NCBI GenBank assembly: GCA_013368315.1
Contig: JAACJM010000010.1
Coordinates: forward strand, 372,001 to 436,000
Source: Tetrapyrgos nigripes
Taxonomy: Eukaryota > Basidiomycota > Agaricomycetes > Agaricales > Campanellaceae
Direction: 5' to 3'
Length of the DNA stretch: 64,000 nt
Below the pieces are notes generated by a model that was given only the letters and a program-made list of their open reading frames with translations, did not search any database and was not told the origin of the DNA. Positions 9,153 to 21,321 of the stretch are shown here, in pieces. Made by a program: the position numbers and the translations under genes. The stretch's first letter is position 1, and each line of letters begins with the position of its first letter.

Positions 9153-12100
9153 TCACAGATCCAGTATGTCTTCCAGGAAGCCCTCTGCTACACTCGCCAA
9201 TGGAGATGCCGCAAACACTGAGCTCCCAGCTGCCCTTGCCGCGCTGTATAGTTCCTCCATCTTGGTCCGTGCGCGCGCCACAACAGGGTGCTCATACACG
9301 ACCTGGATGTCAACTCGAAGCGTCGGGTCTCTACGCATCATATGCTGCATTAACCGAAGCAACTCGGGACTTGTCTGCAAATCAACTTGTGAAAAGTCCT
9401 CTCGTCGTAGCCGATGCCATGCCTCGCCTCTGGTTAATGAAAATCGTTATTTCATTAGCAACGCTCCTCATCCGACAGCAGTCTACACTTACTGGTCAGG
9501 AACAACAATGTTGGATGCAGTCTCCAAAATCGTCATGCCAAAACTGCGCGTTTGACGTGAGAACCAAACAAACCGCTGGGACCGTGTGTAAAAACATACC
9601 TGAAAATATCTGCGGCTTTCCCGTATTGGCCTTGCAGCACCTCGGGTGCCAAGTACAACTTGTCTCCTTCGCGCTCAAAGCCGCTTCCCGCCGCGTGAGC
9701 AGGTCGCGGCCAAAGTGATGCCATCCCAAAGTCCCCGATCTTGAAACGGCCTTCTCTAGTTACAAAGATATTCGCGGGCTTCAAATCAAGATGGATCACC
9801 CCGGAGTCGTGTATAAATCGAAGACCCTGTGATATCTCTTCAGCTTCTGCGGCGAGTCACTGCAACCATGGCTTACGTTACTCAAGTCAACGATGATCTT
9901 CCACACTCGTGCTTCATCCAGTCGCGGATAAACGCGGCCGTACTCCCACAGAAAGTGTGCAAAGTTACCCCACTCACACAGCTCTGTCCAGATGAACAAG
10001 TGCTCGTCTTCCTCCCAACTGTCTATAAAAGCAAGGACATTCGGGTGACGATGTCTCCCGTTAGCCTCAGAGAGGTGCCGTAGTGTGTCAACTTCCTCTC
10101 TCAGACGTAACCTGAACAAACACATCAACATCACTTCCATCTCGATGGTATCTAACCAGCGGCTTACCTATGTTTAACGCCCTCAAATCGTTTCGACTTT
10201 TTGATGGCATACAATTCGTTTGTATCACCGGTTTTTGTCCGAGCTTTGATCACCTTGCCGAATTCGCCACTACCTACTTCAGCGACCTCGACAAATTCAC
10301 ACTCGAACCGGCCGGGCCGCTCTTGGTCGTAAGACGGTTGAGATTGACGTCGTGTACGAGACCCTTGGAGCTTGTGACCTCCAAAGATAGGAAGTGTTCG
10401 TAAAGATGTCGTAGGAGAATTGATAGTAGTCGCCGAGCTGGCAGACGAACTAGAAGTAGATCGAGCGGGGGAAAACTTGTGTCTGTTCTTGGAAGGAGAG
10501 TATTGAATGGGAAGTCTACTGGGGGGTCGAAGGGTGTCTATTTTGCAATCATAACGTTAGGACATCAAATAGGCTGGTCATAAGACAACTCACCGGTTCC
10601 GTGAGGCCTAGTGGGGGTAGCGATGACGGACATGGAATCACTTCCACTGGAGAATGCACCACTGCTACTTCTGCGCATTAACCAACGCGTTCTGGTCACA
10701 CTATCTTTCGGAGTAGGGGCTGTCGGACGACCGAGACCAATACCAGAATATTTGTCTTTTCTGCTACTGGGGCTTTCGTCATAATCGGAATCGGAATCTG
10801 TCATGTCACCACTTTTGCCACCTCTTCTCCCCAGTGGAGGAAAGACGGCTGGCATACTCTTTCTCGGTGCCTTGCCCTTCTTGTCTGCAATACCAAGACC
10901 GACTTTGTGGGCGACTGCACTCTGCCACGGTCGTTTGCCTCCCAGGTAGCTAATCTTGGCCTTCTTGACTGGTGTACCGGGCGCCTTCTTGACTTCGGGA
11001 ACTGTTTTCGAGGCTGCTGCAAGTGTTCGCAAGATGAAAGCATCAACGTCTTGTCCGTTGGGATCACCATTTGTATCTTCATCACCGTTGACGATGATGG
11101 CATCGGGCCAGCCCGATGACAAACGAGGACCAACTCCAGGAGTGACCAACCCATCTTCATCATCTGCGTCGGAATAAACAGAACCAATACTAGTGGACGC
11201 TCCTGGCATGGCACTCAGGTGCTCTGAACTGTTACTGGCCGATTCTCCCGAGAAAGACATCTCCTCGTCATCACTCAGAACAATACCCGAATCTCGCGCG
11301 TATTTCTTCGAAATAACATCGCTAATTCTGCCGGTACGCCGGGGAGAAGGAGTACCTTCGTCTGTAACGCTGAAGGTGAAGGAAGAATTTGCAGGAAGTT
11401 CTGCATCATCATCCACCATCATGTAATCGTCGTCTTCAGTTTCATAGTGCTCTGTATCGCAAGCATTGGGAGGCGATGACTGGGGAGAAATGGCCGAAGA
11501 CCTAGACCGCATGGTAGTCCAGGCCTGGGTCGATCCTGAACCGGCGTAACTGTGCCTGTTCAACATCTGGGAACGTTTGGCAGGCGAAAAGTTGATATCT
11601 CCAGAATTATTGGATGATATTGATGCACTGACTCTCTGGCGAAACCCGTTCGGTGGACTGGCTGTATCAGATACAAGAGGTCCAAAAAACAGAGTAGCAG
11701 AGTCCACTCGGGCGAATGGGACACGTGGTCGATTAGGTTGTGGAGGATTTGGTGGCTGAGGCGGTTTCTGAGAGAGTCGAAGTCGAGGAGCAGGGGAATC
11801 GCACTCTGAGGAAGGAGAAGGAAGTGAATCCCGTATGTTATTTGATGACGAAGGGAATGCTAGGACGTTCTTTGAACTTGGAGTAGAGTTGAAGATACCC
11901 TGACCATTACGGATTAGTGCTTGGAAAAACAGGTGAAATTTTATTCACTCACGGTAGTTCCGCGAACGCTTTCAAGTAATTCATCCGACAGTGGTCGGCG
12001 ACGAGCCCTTCGTTTAGTGATGTGTCCGCCAGGAGATACTGCTTCTGCCACCTCTTCGTCTTTAATCATTCCCTCTCGTCTCAATGCCTTGTTGAAATTT

Positions 12101-12861
12101 GATGTCTCGTCCTTCAATGTTTCACCCCCGAGAAAGAGAGCATCTTCCTGAGCATCAGCACCCAAATCGCACCCCGAATCATTGTCTGCCTCTGAGTCAT
12201 CCTCTGACGTGTTCAGGTCGGATATCTTCAACCGAGTCATGGTGTCAGTCTGATTCCGAATGTAAGCTTCTGTCTCCTTCTTGGTCTGAGGCGTCCGAAT
12301 TTGGAACTGTGGAGGAGACAAGGGTGCCAAACGGTCGAGCTTGGAACCGTGAGGATTTGTGGAGGAAGCGATGTTGAGAGGAGTGAGGGAATGCTGCCTG
12401 AGGGGAGTGCGTCGGGTAGACGGTGACTTTCTCTTCAAACCCGCCGTGGAAGGAGTGTATTTGGGAGTGTATACAAGGGTGGAGCTGAAGGAGTCATCAT
12501 AGTCAAACTCGTCAAAACTGCGGTGCTGTTTAACGGGAGTGTACAAAGTCCTTGACGACGAGAGGTCGAGCAAGGGAGAGACAGTCGGCGAGTCAAAGGG
12601 AGAGTCCACTGCATGACCGAGCATTCCCTGGGTGGCAGGATGGGACATGGGCGTTCTGAAGGGAGACTGGAGGTAGTTGTCCATGGAATGCTGCTGCTGA
12701 ACTGGCAAACGAAGACGATGGTGGAGAGGAGAAGGTGGGTGGATAGAAGAGTCGAGATTGGAGGAAGGGCGACTGGAACGATGGTGAGAGCGACACGAGG
12801 GAGACATGCTGGAGTCGCGTGGAGAATTTGAGAAAGGATGGGGCGGTGTAGACGCAAGCAT
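9153..12861 (-). CDS. wee1: WEE1-type mitotic inhibitor kinase, about 1,100 aa
   Basis: Exon 1 is 12861-11953, exon 2 is 11899-10594 and exon 3 is 10537-10168, followed by several small kinase exons down to the TGA at 9153-9155. The first two thirds are Ser/Pro-rich with many SP/TP sites. The kinase domain begins FECEFVEVAEVGSGEFGKV and continues with YAIKKSKRFEG, HPNVLAFIDSWEEDEHLFIWTELCEWGN, IHLDLKPANIFVT (the HLDLKPAN loop is typical of WEE1 rather than HRD kinases), KIGDFGMAS and YLAPEVLQG. WEE1 phosphorylates the inhibitory tyrosine of Cdk1 and delays entry to mitosis in the nucleus. It is head-to-head with HEM2 across 370 bases, which hold an ACGCGT box. Joining of the small C-terminal exons was checked by motif only. 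Confidence 0.92.
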
Positions 12862-13231
12862 TAGACAATGTGACTAGTGTAGAAAAGTGAAGATCTGGGT
12901 TTGTAAAAGACTTGGAATTCGTGAAAGATGTAGAAAAGTGAAGATTTGTAAAAGACTTGAGATTGTAATGACTTGAGAGTGCGGTCGGCGTAAAAAAAGA
13001 AATCGTAAAACAATAAACGAGAGAAACAATTGTCAGTGTCCAGTCAACGTAGTCACGTGGACGCGTTCCAACCTTCTCACGGCTATACCGGGCTGTGTCG
13101 GGGCCGAGTGGTCCCCGCTCCGTGTCAGCTATGCCGGACAATATTCATAGATACTCATCTCACAGCTCGCTGCCAGTGCCTCAGTTTCCTTTTCTTACTT
13201 AAACCCGTCTTCCCATCTTGACCCCCCGTCC
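12862..13231. promoter_or_regulatory. Divergent WEE1/HEM2 promoter
   Basis: The 370-base intergenic region contains CACGTG at 13064-13069 followed at once by ACGCGT at 13071-13076. The first is a bHLH (E-box) core and the second matches the MluI cell-cycle box bound by fungal MBF. Near the WEE1 side the sequence shows short repeated runs of gtagaaaagtgaagat and ttgtaaaagactt at about 12890-12960. Either gene could use the sites; cell-cycle control of WEE1 is the more natural reading but is inferred. Confidence 0.5.
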
Positions 13232-14495
<1,264 letters not shown>

Positions 14496-14821
14496 GGGCT
14501 GGACGGCTCGAGGTGTATGTATAGATGTAAACTTGAAAACCTTCCTGTAGAATATTTATTGCGCCTCAGGCACAAGGCGGAAAAAGAACAAAAGTTGCAC
14601 CTGCGGCCGAACGGTCCGCTTCTCTAACAACCTCGGATAAAGATCATCTGGTTCTAACTTCTATCGACTTCCGGTTCCCCTGCTTGATGCTTCAGCCTGG
14701 GGGCCGTGGAGCTCAACGTATACAGACAGCGACTTCTATGTCAGAATGTAAACACCGAAGTCTCTCCGAGAACTAGTCTTAAAACCCCCTTCCTCTCAAA
14801 ATTCCTCTCTCGACACTCACC
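14496..14821. other. Intergenic region between HEM2 and the GH5 gene
   Basis: This 326-base stretch carries the HEM2 3' UTR and the GH5 promoter. The last 80 bases are pyrimidine-rich, as is common just upstream of well-expressed fungal genes. No ORF or repeat stands out. Confidence 0.4.
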
Positions 14822-16560
14822 ATGTCTCTTCTCAAAGTTTCTGGAACAAAAATCGTCAATGAAGCAGGCGAAGAAACCATCCTTCGCGGTGCTGGTCTCG
14901 GTGGTTGGATGAAGTGAGTGAACTATACTTCTTTCGCCACTGGTGTACTGAACCTCTTGACCCAGCATGGAAAACTTCATTTCTGGTCTGTTTCCGGTTA
15001 GCACTGTCGATATCGACCCTAACACTCCCGCAAAGGTTATCCCGGTTGCGAACATCAGGTCCGTGAGGCCCTGACAGAGGCAATTGGACAAGACAAGGCC
15101 GAATTCTTCTTCGACAAGGTAAGTCTCTGTCGTTCCAATGTTTCGCCATCTCACGCAATTCTCCGTGCAGTTTCTAGAATACTTCTTTACTGACGCCGAC
15201 GCCAAGTTTTACAAAAGCCTGGGATTGAACTGCATTAGGATTCCTTTCAATTACCGCCATTTCGAAGGTAGGTTCTATATTCATACTCCATGGTCTTCCG
15301 CGCTCATTTTTATCATTTCTCAAAGATGATATGAACCCGCGAGTCCTCAAGTCCTCAGGTTTCAAGCATCTTGACCGGGTCATCGATCTCTGCGCGCAGC
15401 ATGAGATCTATACCATCCTTGATTTGCACGCCGTCCCTGGTGGCCAAAACACAGATTGGCATTCCGATCACGGAGGGCATATTGCCAATTGTCAGTTGTC
15501 AGGTTATTCTCGCAAAGATGAGGAATAGACTAACTTGCTTGCACTAGTCTGGGTACACAAAGATTTTCAGGACCGGACAGTGTGGTTGTGGGAGGAATTA
15601 GCCAAGCACTACAAGGACAACAAGTGGATCGCCGGGTACAACCCATTGAATGAGTGAGTTGCTATTCCTCAACAAGCATAGCACTCGATTTTGATTTTAA
15701 ACCTACTGCTCAGACCAACCGACCCATACCACACTCGTGTCATTCAATTTTATGACCGCGTCTACGCTGCCATTCGCTCCATCGATCCGGACCATGCCAT
15801 CTTTTTCGATGGTAACACTTTTGCTTCAGACTTTTCTCATTTTGGAGAAGCCCACAAGAACTGGGACAACACTGCCTATTCCATTCACGACTATTCTCTT
15901 TTCGGATTCCCTGGTGCGCCCGAAGAATACACTGGGACTGAAACACAGCAACATCGGCTCCGTCGAAGCTACGAAAAGAAACGGGAATGGATGGATCAGC
16001 GTGGACTTTGTGTTTGGAACGGGGAATGGGGACCAGTCTATGCTCGTCGACAATTTGATGGAGACGCCACAGACCAGATCAATGCCATCAGATACAGGGT
16101 GCTTCAAGACCAACTCGCCATCTACAAGAAGGATAGTCTGAGCTGGTCGATTTGGCTTTACAAAGATATTGGATTCCAGGGTATGGTCTATGTGTCATTA
16201 GACACGCCTTACATGAAGCTGTTAGAGAAGTTTTTGGAGAAGAAACATTGGCTCGCTGTGGACGCTTGGGGAGCGGACGACTCTCATGTCAAGGACGTGT
16301 ATGAACCGTTGATCCAGCACGTCAAGAAGGAGGTCCCAGAAGAATTCCAAAAGTTGTACCCGTATCCTGTGTGGCGTATGGAAGGCAGGGTCACTCGTCT
16401 GGCCAGGAACATCCTGGTGGCGGAGTACCTGGTGAAGGAGTGGGCTGCACATTTCGTCGGAAAATCGGAGAAGGAGCTGGACGAGATTGCAGCAAGTTTC
16501 TCCTTTGAGAATTGTCTGAAACGAGACCAGTTGAACAAGATTTTGACGGAGCAGATCTAG
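14822..16560 (+). CDS. GH5 glycoside hydrolase (glucan beta-glucosidase-like), apparently cytosolic
   Basis: Exons join to a protein of about 470 aa. It starts MSLLKVSGTKIVN and shows [24 protein letters not shown], the GH5 motifs GLNCIRIPFNYRHF, HEIYTILDLHAVPGGQN, the acid/base motif GYNPLNEP, and a later WNGEWGP that supplies the probable nucleophile Glu. The N-terminus has no signal peptide, unlike secreted exo-beta-1,3-glucanases. The family hydrolyses beta-glucosides or beta-glucans. An intracellular location suggests glycolipid or internal oligoglucan turnover, but that is inference. A long C-terminal extension after the barrel (VRTLARN region, about 100 residues) is helical and charged. 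Confidence 0.88.
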
Positions 16561-16693
16561 AGGCAAATGTAAGACAAGTAGCTGTACGCTGTGTATATTT
16601 AGGCCGTGACTTTTTTGTTGAACTCGCACCAACACCTTTCTACGCCGTTGCTCATCAACTCAACATCAACTACAGTCTATTCCTACAGTCGCC

Positions 16694-17284
16694 ATGATTA
16701 GTTCCGACCCTTCCACCAGTTGGTGGATTGCTGCCGACACTGTTGTTGGCCGTCACCCATATGCTCAACCACTTCTAATTCGTTCACGCACTATTCGCAG
16801 TCATCCCGGAGAAACATATCCTTGGTGCCCTGACCTTAAGCCCGACCGACGTATCTATGCTGCTGCCTTGAAACCTAGCTTCAAATCGCAGTTTATCACT
16901 CCTCGCGATCAAGAGCCTCGTCCCAAGCAGCCTGTGTCCAAGCGCGACAGATCACATTCCAGTCCATGCCCTCAGCTCGCCCAAGAGCGATCAAAGCGTC
17001 CGATGGCTTTTTCAAGTGACAATGGATTTCCCAACTATCCGCCTTCTTCTGCTCTCCATCAGAACCGTGATATTCCTGTCTTGCCCCCGATACCCGAGAA
17101 ATCATCTTCTGCACCAATACCTCTAGCAAAGCACCCGCTGTGCCCTCCACCTGCTCTTCCGTTACCTTTGTTACCGCCTGCCGATTTGCTCGCGTCGCGG
17201 CGATCACGAGCAAATTCGGACAGTAGGCCTGGACTGACCAGGACGTATACTCGGACTGATAAGGAAAATTGTTCATGGTTCTAG
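16694..17284 (+). CDS. Pro-rich hypothetical protein, 196 aa
   Basis: A single-exon frame begins at an ATG that follows a pyrimidine- and CAAC-rich leader typical of a fungal 5' UTR. The N-terminus (STSWWIAADTVVGRHPYAQP) looks ordered. The middle is rich in Pro (PVLPPIPEK, PPPALPLPLLPPAD), and the C-terminus ends TDKENCSWF, which holds a KEN motif. No family was recognised. The composition is unlike random sequence, but an ORF of this length could occur by chance, so the call is moderate. It lies in the same direction as the GH5 gene, 133 bases downstream. Confidence 0.5.
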   Translation: MISSDPSTSWWIAADTVVGRHPYAQPLLIRSRTIRSHPGETYPWCPDLKPDRRIYAAALKPSFKSQFITPRDQEPRPKQPVSKRDRSHSSPCPQLAQERSKRPMAFSSDNGFPNYPPSSALHQNRDIPVLPPIPEKSSSAPIPLAKHPLCPPPALPLPLLPPADLLASRRSRANSDSRPGLTRTYTRTDKENCSWF

Positions 17285-17347
17285 GGCTCGTGTTATCGAA
17301 GGTAATTTAACCTCCATTGATGAACGTTGAACTCTTTCTCAATTCAG

Positions 17348-17621
17348 TGTACTGAACTATGGTTTAAATCAGGACTCACGACAAGACGGAGACGGAATGG
17401 GGTGGCACTACATCGATACACTGGCTCATCTATCCTATTTTCCCCATGTTTGCACTATCAACCATACTTTCAATCCACTGTACTGAACGATGGTTTAAAT
17501 CAGGATCCACGACAAGTCGGAGACGGAATGGGATTGTACTACATCGATACATGTACACTGGGTCATCTATCCTATTTTCCCCATGTTTGTACTATCTATA
17601 TATCAACCATACTCTATTCAG
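17348..17621 (+). repeat. Direct duplication of about 131 bases
   Basis: Two copies begin at about 17348 and 17479 (offset 131). Both read tgtactgaac(t/g)atgg, then tttaaatcagga, cacgacaag, ggagacggaatggg, and catctatcctattttcccc before diverging at catactttc/catactcta. The second copy has small insertions near its end (gtacatg and ctatatatc). The high identity suggests a fairly recent duplication. It overlaps no supported gene. Confidence 0.85.
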
Positions 17622-17767
17622 AAAGTGAAGTTGTTTGGAAGTTGTCGATAATCTAGTTGGATTAGGAAATCATACGGATTAGACAAGTGCTCCCGCTGCT
17701 GGACTATTCGACAGACAGATGTCATGGTAGCGATGCGGTAGTTGTTACAATGTTGTTGAACTTGCTT

Positions 17768-18060
17768 GAGAACATAAGCACTACTACAGACATTCCTAAC
17801 TGGAAACAGTGCGGCGTAAAAGCATTCTTGATTGACTGAAGAGAGTTGCTAAGAACATATGCACTACTACAGACATTGTTGACTTGACCTGAGAACATAA
17901 GCACTACTACTAACTAGAAATGGTGCGGCGTAAAAGCATTGACTGAAGAGAGTCTCCTAAGAACATATGCACTACTACAGACATTCTTAACTGGAATAAA
18001 AGCATTCTTGATTGACTGAAGAGTGTCCTGAGAACATAAGCGCTACTACAGAATTCCTAA
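17768..18060 (+). repeat. Five degenerate tandem repeats upstream of the FIT gene
   Basis: The core agaacata(a/t)gc(a/g)ctactac recurs at about 17768, 17852, 17892, 17960 and 18031. Between cores lie recurring pieces such as gcggcgtaaaagcatt and ttgattgactgaagag, in shuffled and partly deleted form. Spacing is about 83, 40, 68 and 71 bases. The last copy ends about 70 bases before the FIT start codon, so part of the array may sit in that gene's promoter or leader. Confidence 0.85.
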
Positions 18061-18127
18061 CTGGAAATGGTGGGGCGCAAGAGAGTTACGCGTGAGCGTG
18101 ACCAACGTCATCCTTTCCTGCACCAAA

Positions 18128-19003
18128 ATGCCTGACGCTCGTTGGGTTGCCTTTACCTGCGTAACCCTGACAGTAGCATGCGGAACAGCGTACTCTATCC
18201 TGTATGGGACATATCTCGACACGTCCAATCCTCTCGTCGCTCATCTTGCCCATCCCCTGCACAAAACCCATTACTGGGCACGCAAATCCAACTTTCTCAA
18301 CGTGTATTTTATCAAAAAAGCCTGGGGATGGACGTCCGCTGCATTTTGGCTCCTTTGGATGACCGGTAGCTCGTCAAAGCGAACCTTTTCACGAGTGCTT
18401 CAGTGGTTGACAGCAACGTTCTGTTGGTTTATCTTCACTGCCTCGTTTTTTGGACCGCCTCTTCTTGACAGAGTCATTGCCGCTTCAGGAGGAGAGTGTA
18501 TCGTCGTCTTGCCATCAGGAGAACCCATATCTGTACCTGCAGAATACTGCTACACCAGAACCACAATTTCCCCAGCCAGCCATCCTGAAATCATCACTTC
18601 GTCCCTGCTCCCGTCTGAATGGACAGGAGTGCCCAGATTAAGGAAGGGTCACGATGTTTCGGGACATATCTTTCTCCTCACGATGTCCGTCCTATTCATT
18701 GCGGACCAGTTAAGACCTAGCCTGCGTCTTCGGGATTGGTCTGCGTTTCACAAATGGGCCATGGTGAATGCGACGGCGATGATAGGGGTATGGTGTTTTT
18801 CTGCATACACGACCAGCCTCTATTTTCATTCACCATTCGAGAAGGTTACTGGTTATCGTGAGTCAAATTGATCATCAAGTCTTGAGTTGAACTGACTCCA
18901 TGTTCAAACAGTGCTGGGTGTTGCTGGTTTTGCAATGACGCAGTTGATACCAGTCGTCTTCCGTACAAAAGCTCAACAACCTCGTGCAAATTGCACCCAA
19001 TAG
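18128..19003 (+). CDS. FIT family lipid-droplet biogenesis protein (FITM2/Scs3-like)
   Basis: A large first exon and a second exon after the intron at about 18859-18911 encode about 275 residues with roughly six hydrophobic segments. The family signatures are visible: HYWARKSNFLNVYFIKKAWGWTS, then KGHDVSGHIFLLTMSVLFI, whose two conserved His lie in the predicted active site. FIT proteins are ER membrane acyl-CoA diphosphatases needed for normal storage of neutral lipid and ER lipid balance. The start at 18128 was chosen because an upstream in-frame ATG at 18092 adds only a short polar leader. A degenerate repeat array lies just upstream. Confidence 0.88.
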
Positions 19004-19108
19004 ACACGTGCATACCTTCTCTGTGATACACGCTCATAGCAGTAACTCGGGTTTTAGAAGGATTAATTAGATTTTTTGTGAGGCTTGGAGGTCTAATTTA
19101 CCGAGATT

Positions 19109-21137
19109 TTAATACCACCACCATAAGAATATCAACCATGCCACTAACGAAGTCCATCCTACACTGGCGATGTCGATCAAGGTACTACGAATCAGGCCTC
19201 TCCGTCTAAAAGTAGCGTCCTCTCCTGCTCGATCGCCCAACAGTCCAACTAAATCTCTAAATGCACTCCATGATGGAGAAGGTATGCGTATGGTAATCCG
19301 TCTTCCTCCAATACTCAACGACCGAGTCCACCTCCAACGCGAGGCTTGCATCCAGTTCATAGCAAAACTTGGTTTTTCATGCCAGTTGTCGTCGGGCACA
19401 TGGTCCAGGTCTTCATGATCTGGAGACCATGTATCCTGCGATCCATCGGGATATCCCATTCTTTGGGCATACTGAGCGGGATACATGTCGTCATTCTCTT
19501 CTTCTTCGTGATACAGAGGTGTTGAGACAGGAAGAACGCTGCTGGCCAGTGGGGTAGCAGGACGTGAGGCAGAGCGAAAGACGATGGGCCTCGAGGATGC
19601 ATTGTTGGGCGTCCTCACTGCAGCTGAACCACCAGTCCAAATCGGGGAATCGAGGTCACTACGCGTCGGGCTGCTCAGTTTGTTCGAGAAAGAGCGAGAA
19701 GTAGTAAGCGGCATTGGAGGAATGAAGAAACGACGTGTTTGGCGTGAACGATATACGTTGAAGCCGAGTAATAATAATAGTGTAAGGCAGACAGACACTG
19801 GGTAAAGTTTGCCATTACCAGGTAACAGACACGGCTGCGTCGCAAAGGATTTTTGAGAATGTAAAGTGTCTCCAAGAGAAAGTAGCTGAAATCCCGGATG
19901 CTTGATGTGTCTGATCTTCGAGAAGGATTTAATGGTTATTTCTGGAACGGTCACTTCTGGAGTGTTAATTTCGAGGGCACAATAGTCCCTGTTGTCCCCA
20001 CTTACAAGACATGTTAGTCTAGAGCAAGACAGAATGAGAGAAATTCACCTAAAGATCATGGTCGGATGAATAGTATCGAGTAAGAATTGTGTCGTCTCCT
20101 TTCCAAGCATGTTTTGGTATCCGTGCCCCACTCCTTTGTGTATGTTTCCCTTCTCTCTGAGGGGCCCGCACGATGCAGAACCCTTGCGATACAGTGGAAT
20201 ATGACTGAGTAATATCACTGGATCCTGACCTACAATCACCGTGTTAAAAACTGTCAAGGGCAGAAATGCTGTTTCGAATTATGTACCTGGCACCAGTTTT
20301 TTCACGAAGTCAACGGCTCCGCCACGCACAGCATTCAATTCGTTGTAGCCTGTTCCGACAGAGGAACGCTGATAGTCTTCGTCTACAAGACCAGGTGCAT
20401 CCAATAAAACAAACGTATGGTTGTGGATTTTGACTTCCTGGTTAAAGGGACCAAATCGGTCGCTGAAGAGCTGTCTGACATTTACTGTTGGTCGAGCCAG
20501 ACCCATTCTGCGAACGTTGAGTACGGCAATGATACGAAGTAGGAACAACATACCCTACGTCTTCATTTCCGGGGGTGTAGTACGCCAGGGTATCAGAGTC
20601 GATGGGAAATGAATGAATGAACTTCTCCATATATTGTATGTATCTGAAAACATGAAAGAACAGTATACGAGGTTTGCTGGCAATGCTCACTCTGTTTCTG
20701 AGGTGGCTGTCCTCCCGCTAGCCAATAGATCTCCAAGGAAGAAAACAACTTTAGGTTGCAGTCTCTTCGTCGCATGCCAGCTCTTTTTGAGGTTGACGTC
20801 GTAAATGAGCTGTTTCAGGATACCAGACCACGAATGCTCGTCGCGAAAGATTGATGGCCGCTGCACTTGAGTATCGGACACAAGTAGTACGTGTGTGATG
20901 TGTGAGCTGGATGACTTGCATTGAGAGTTAGTTTTCGGATTCTAGATAGAGGAATAGGGATATACGCACTAGTCCGGAATCTGGCCATTTACAGGAAGAG
21001 ATTTTCCAATGGTAGATGCCCAGCTCTCCCCAAAGCAGGACTAGTACTCCGAAGATTCGAAAAATGTTGATGACCACTGCTCGTGAGCACAGCCAAGACG
21101 AAACTCGTAATTTTCTGCGTTCTGTCAGACCAGGCAT
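19109..21137 (-). CDS. CDC1/TED1-like metallophosphoesterase paralogue with substituted metal ligands
   Basis: The gene starts MPGLTERRKLRV with an N-terminal membrane segment (AVVINIFRIFGVLVLLWGELG). The phosphoesterase part follows: VLLVSDTQVQ, VVFFLGDLLASGR, YYTPGNEDVG, FVLLDAPGLVDEDY, ILLSHIPLYR and SGDNRDYC. A second membrane segment (VSVCLTLLLLLGF), a Ser-rich loop and a C-terminal membrane segment (LVAWLIFLWWW) close the protein. Cdc1, Ted1 and PGAP5 remove ethanolamine phosphate from GPI-anchor mannoses in the ER/Golgi. Compared with its paralogue at 28845-30632, GNHD has become GNED and GDDHD has become GDNRD. Two metal-binding His are therefore missing although the frame is intact. 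A catalytically dead or altered role is inferred. Confidence 0.85.
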
Positions 21138-21321
21138 CTAGTAGGGCTTTTGAAACGTGAAGAGTAGAGAAAATATGGGCAGAAACATGTGGGGATTGGA
21201 TGGTTAAGAATTGACCACGTCGACGTGGACAGCTTTAAACCAAAATTGTGATGGTAAACTCCAAATAAGTAAGACGTAATATTATATACAACATATCCTC
21301 AGTACAACGCTTTAATCCCAA

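Noticed and set aside
17768..18060. Repeat array as a CRISPR array
   Set aside because: Repeats are degenerate, spacing is irregular, and the genome is eukaryotic.
19109..21137. CDC1/TED1-like gene as a pseudogene
   Set aside because: All exons keep an open frame with good splice sites and intact membrane spans; loss is limited to active-site residues.
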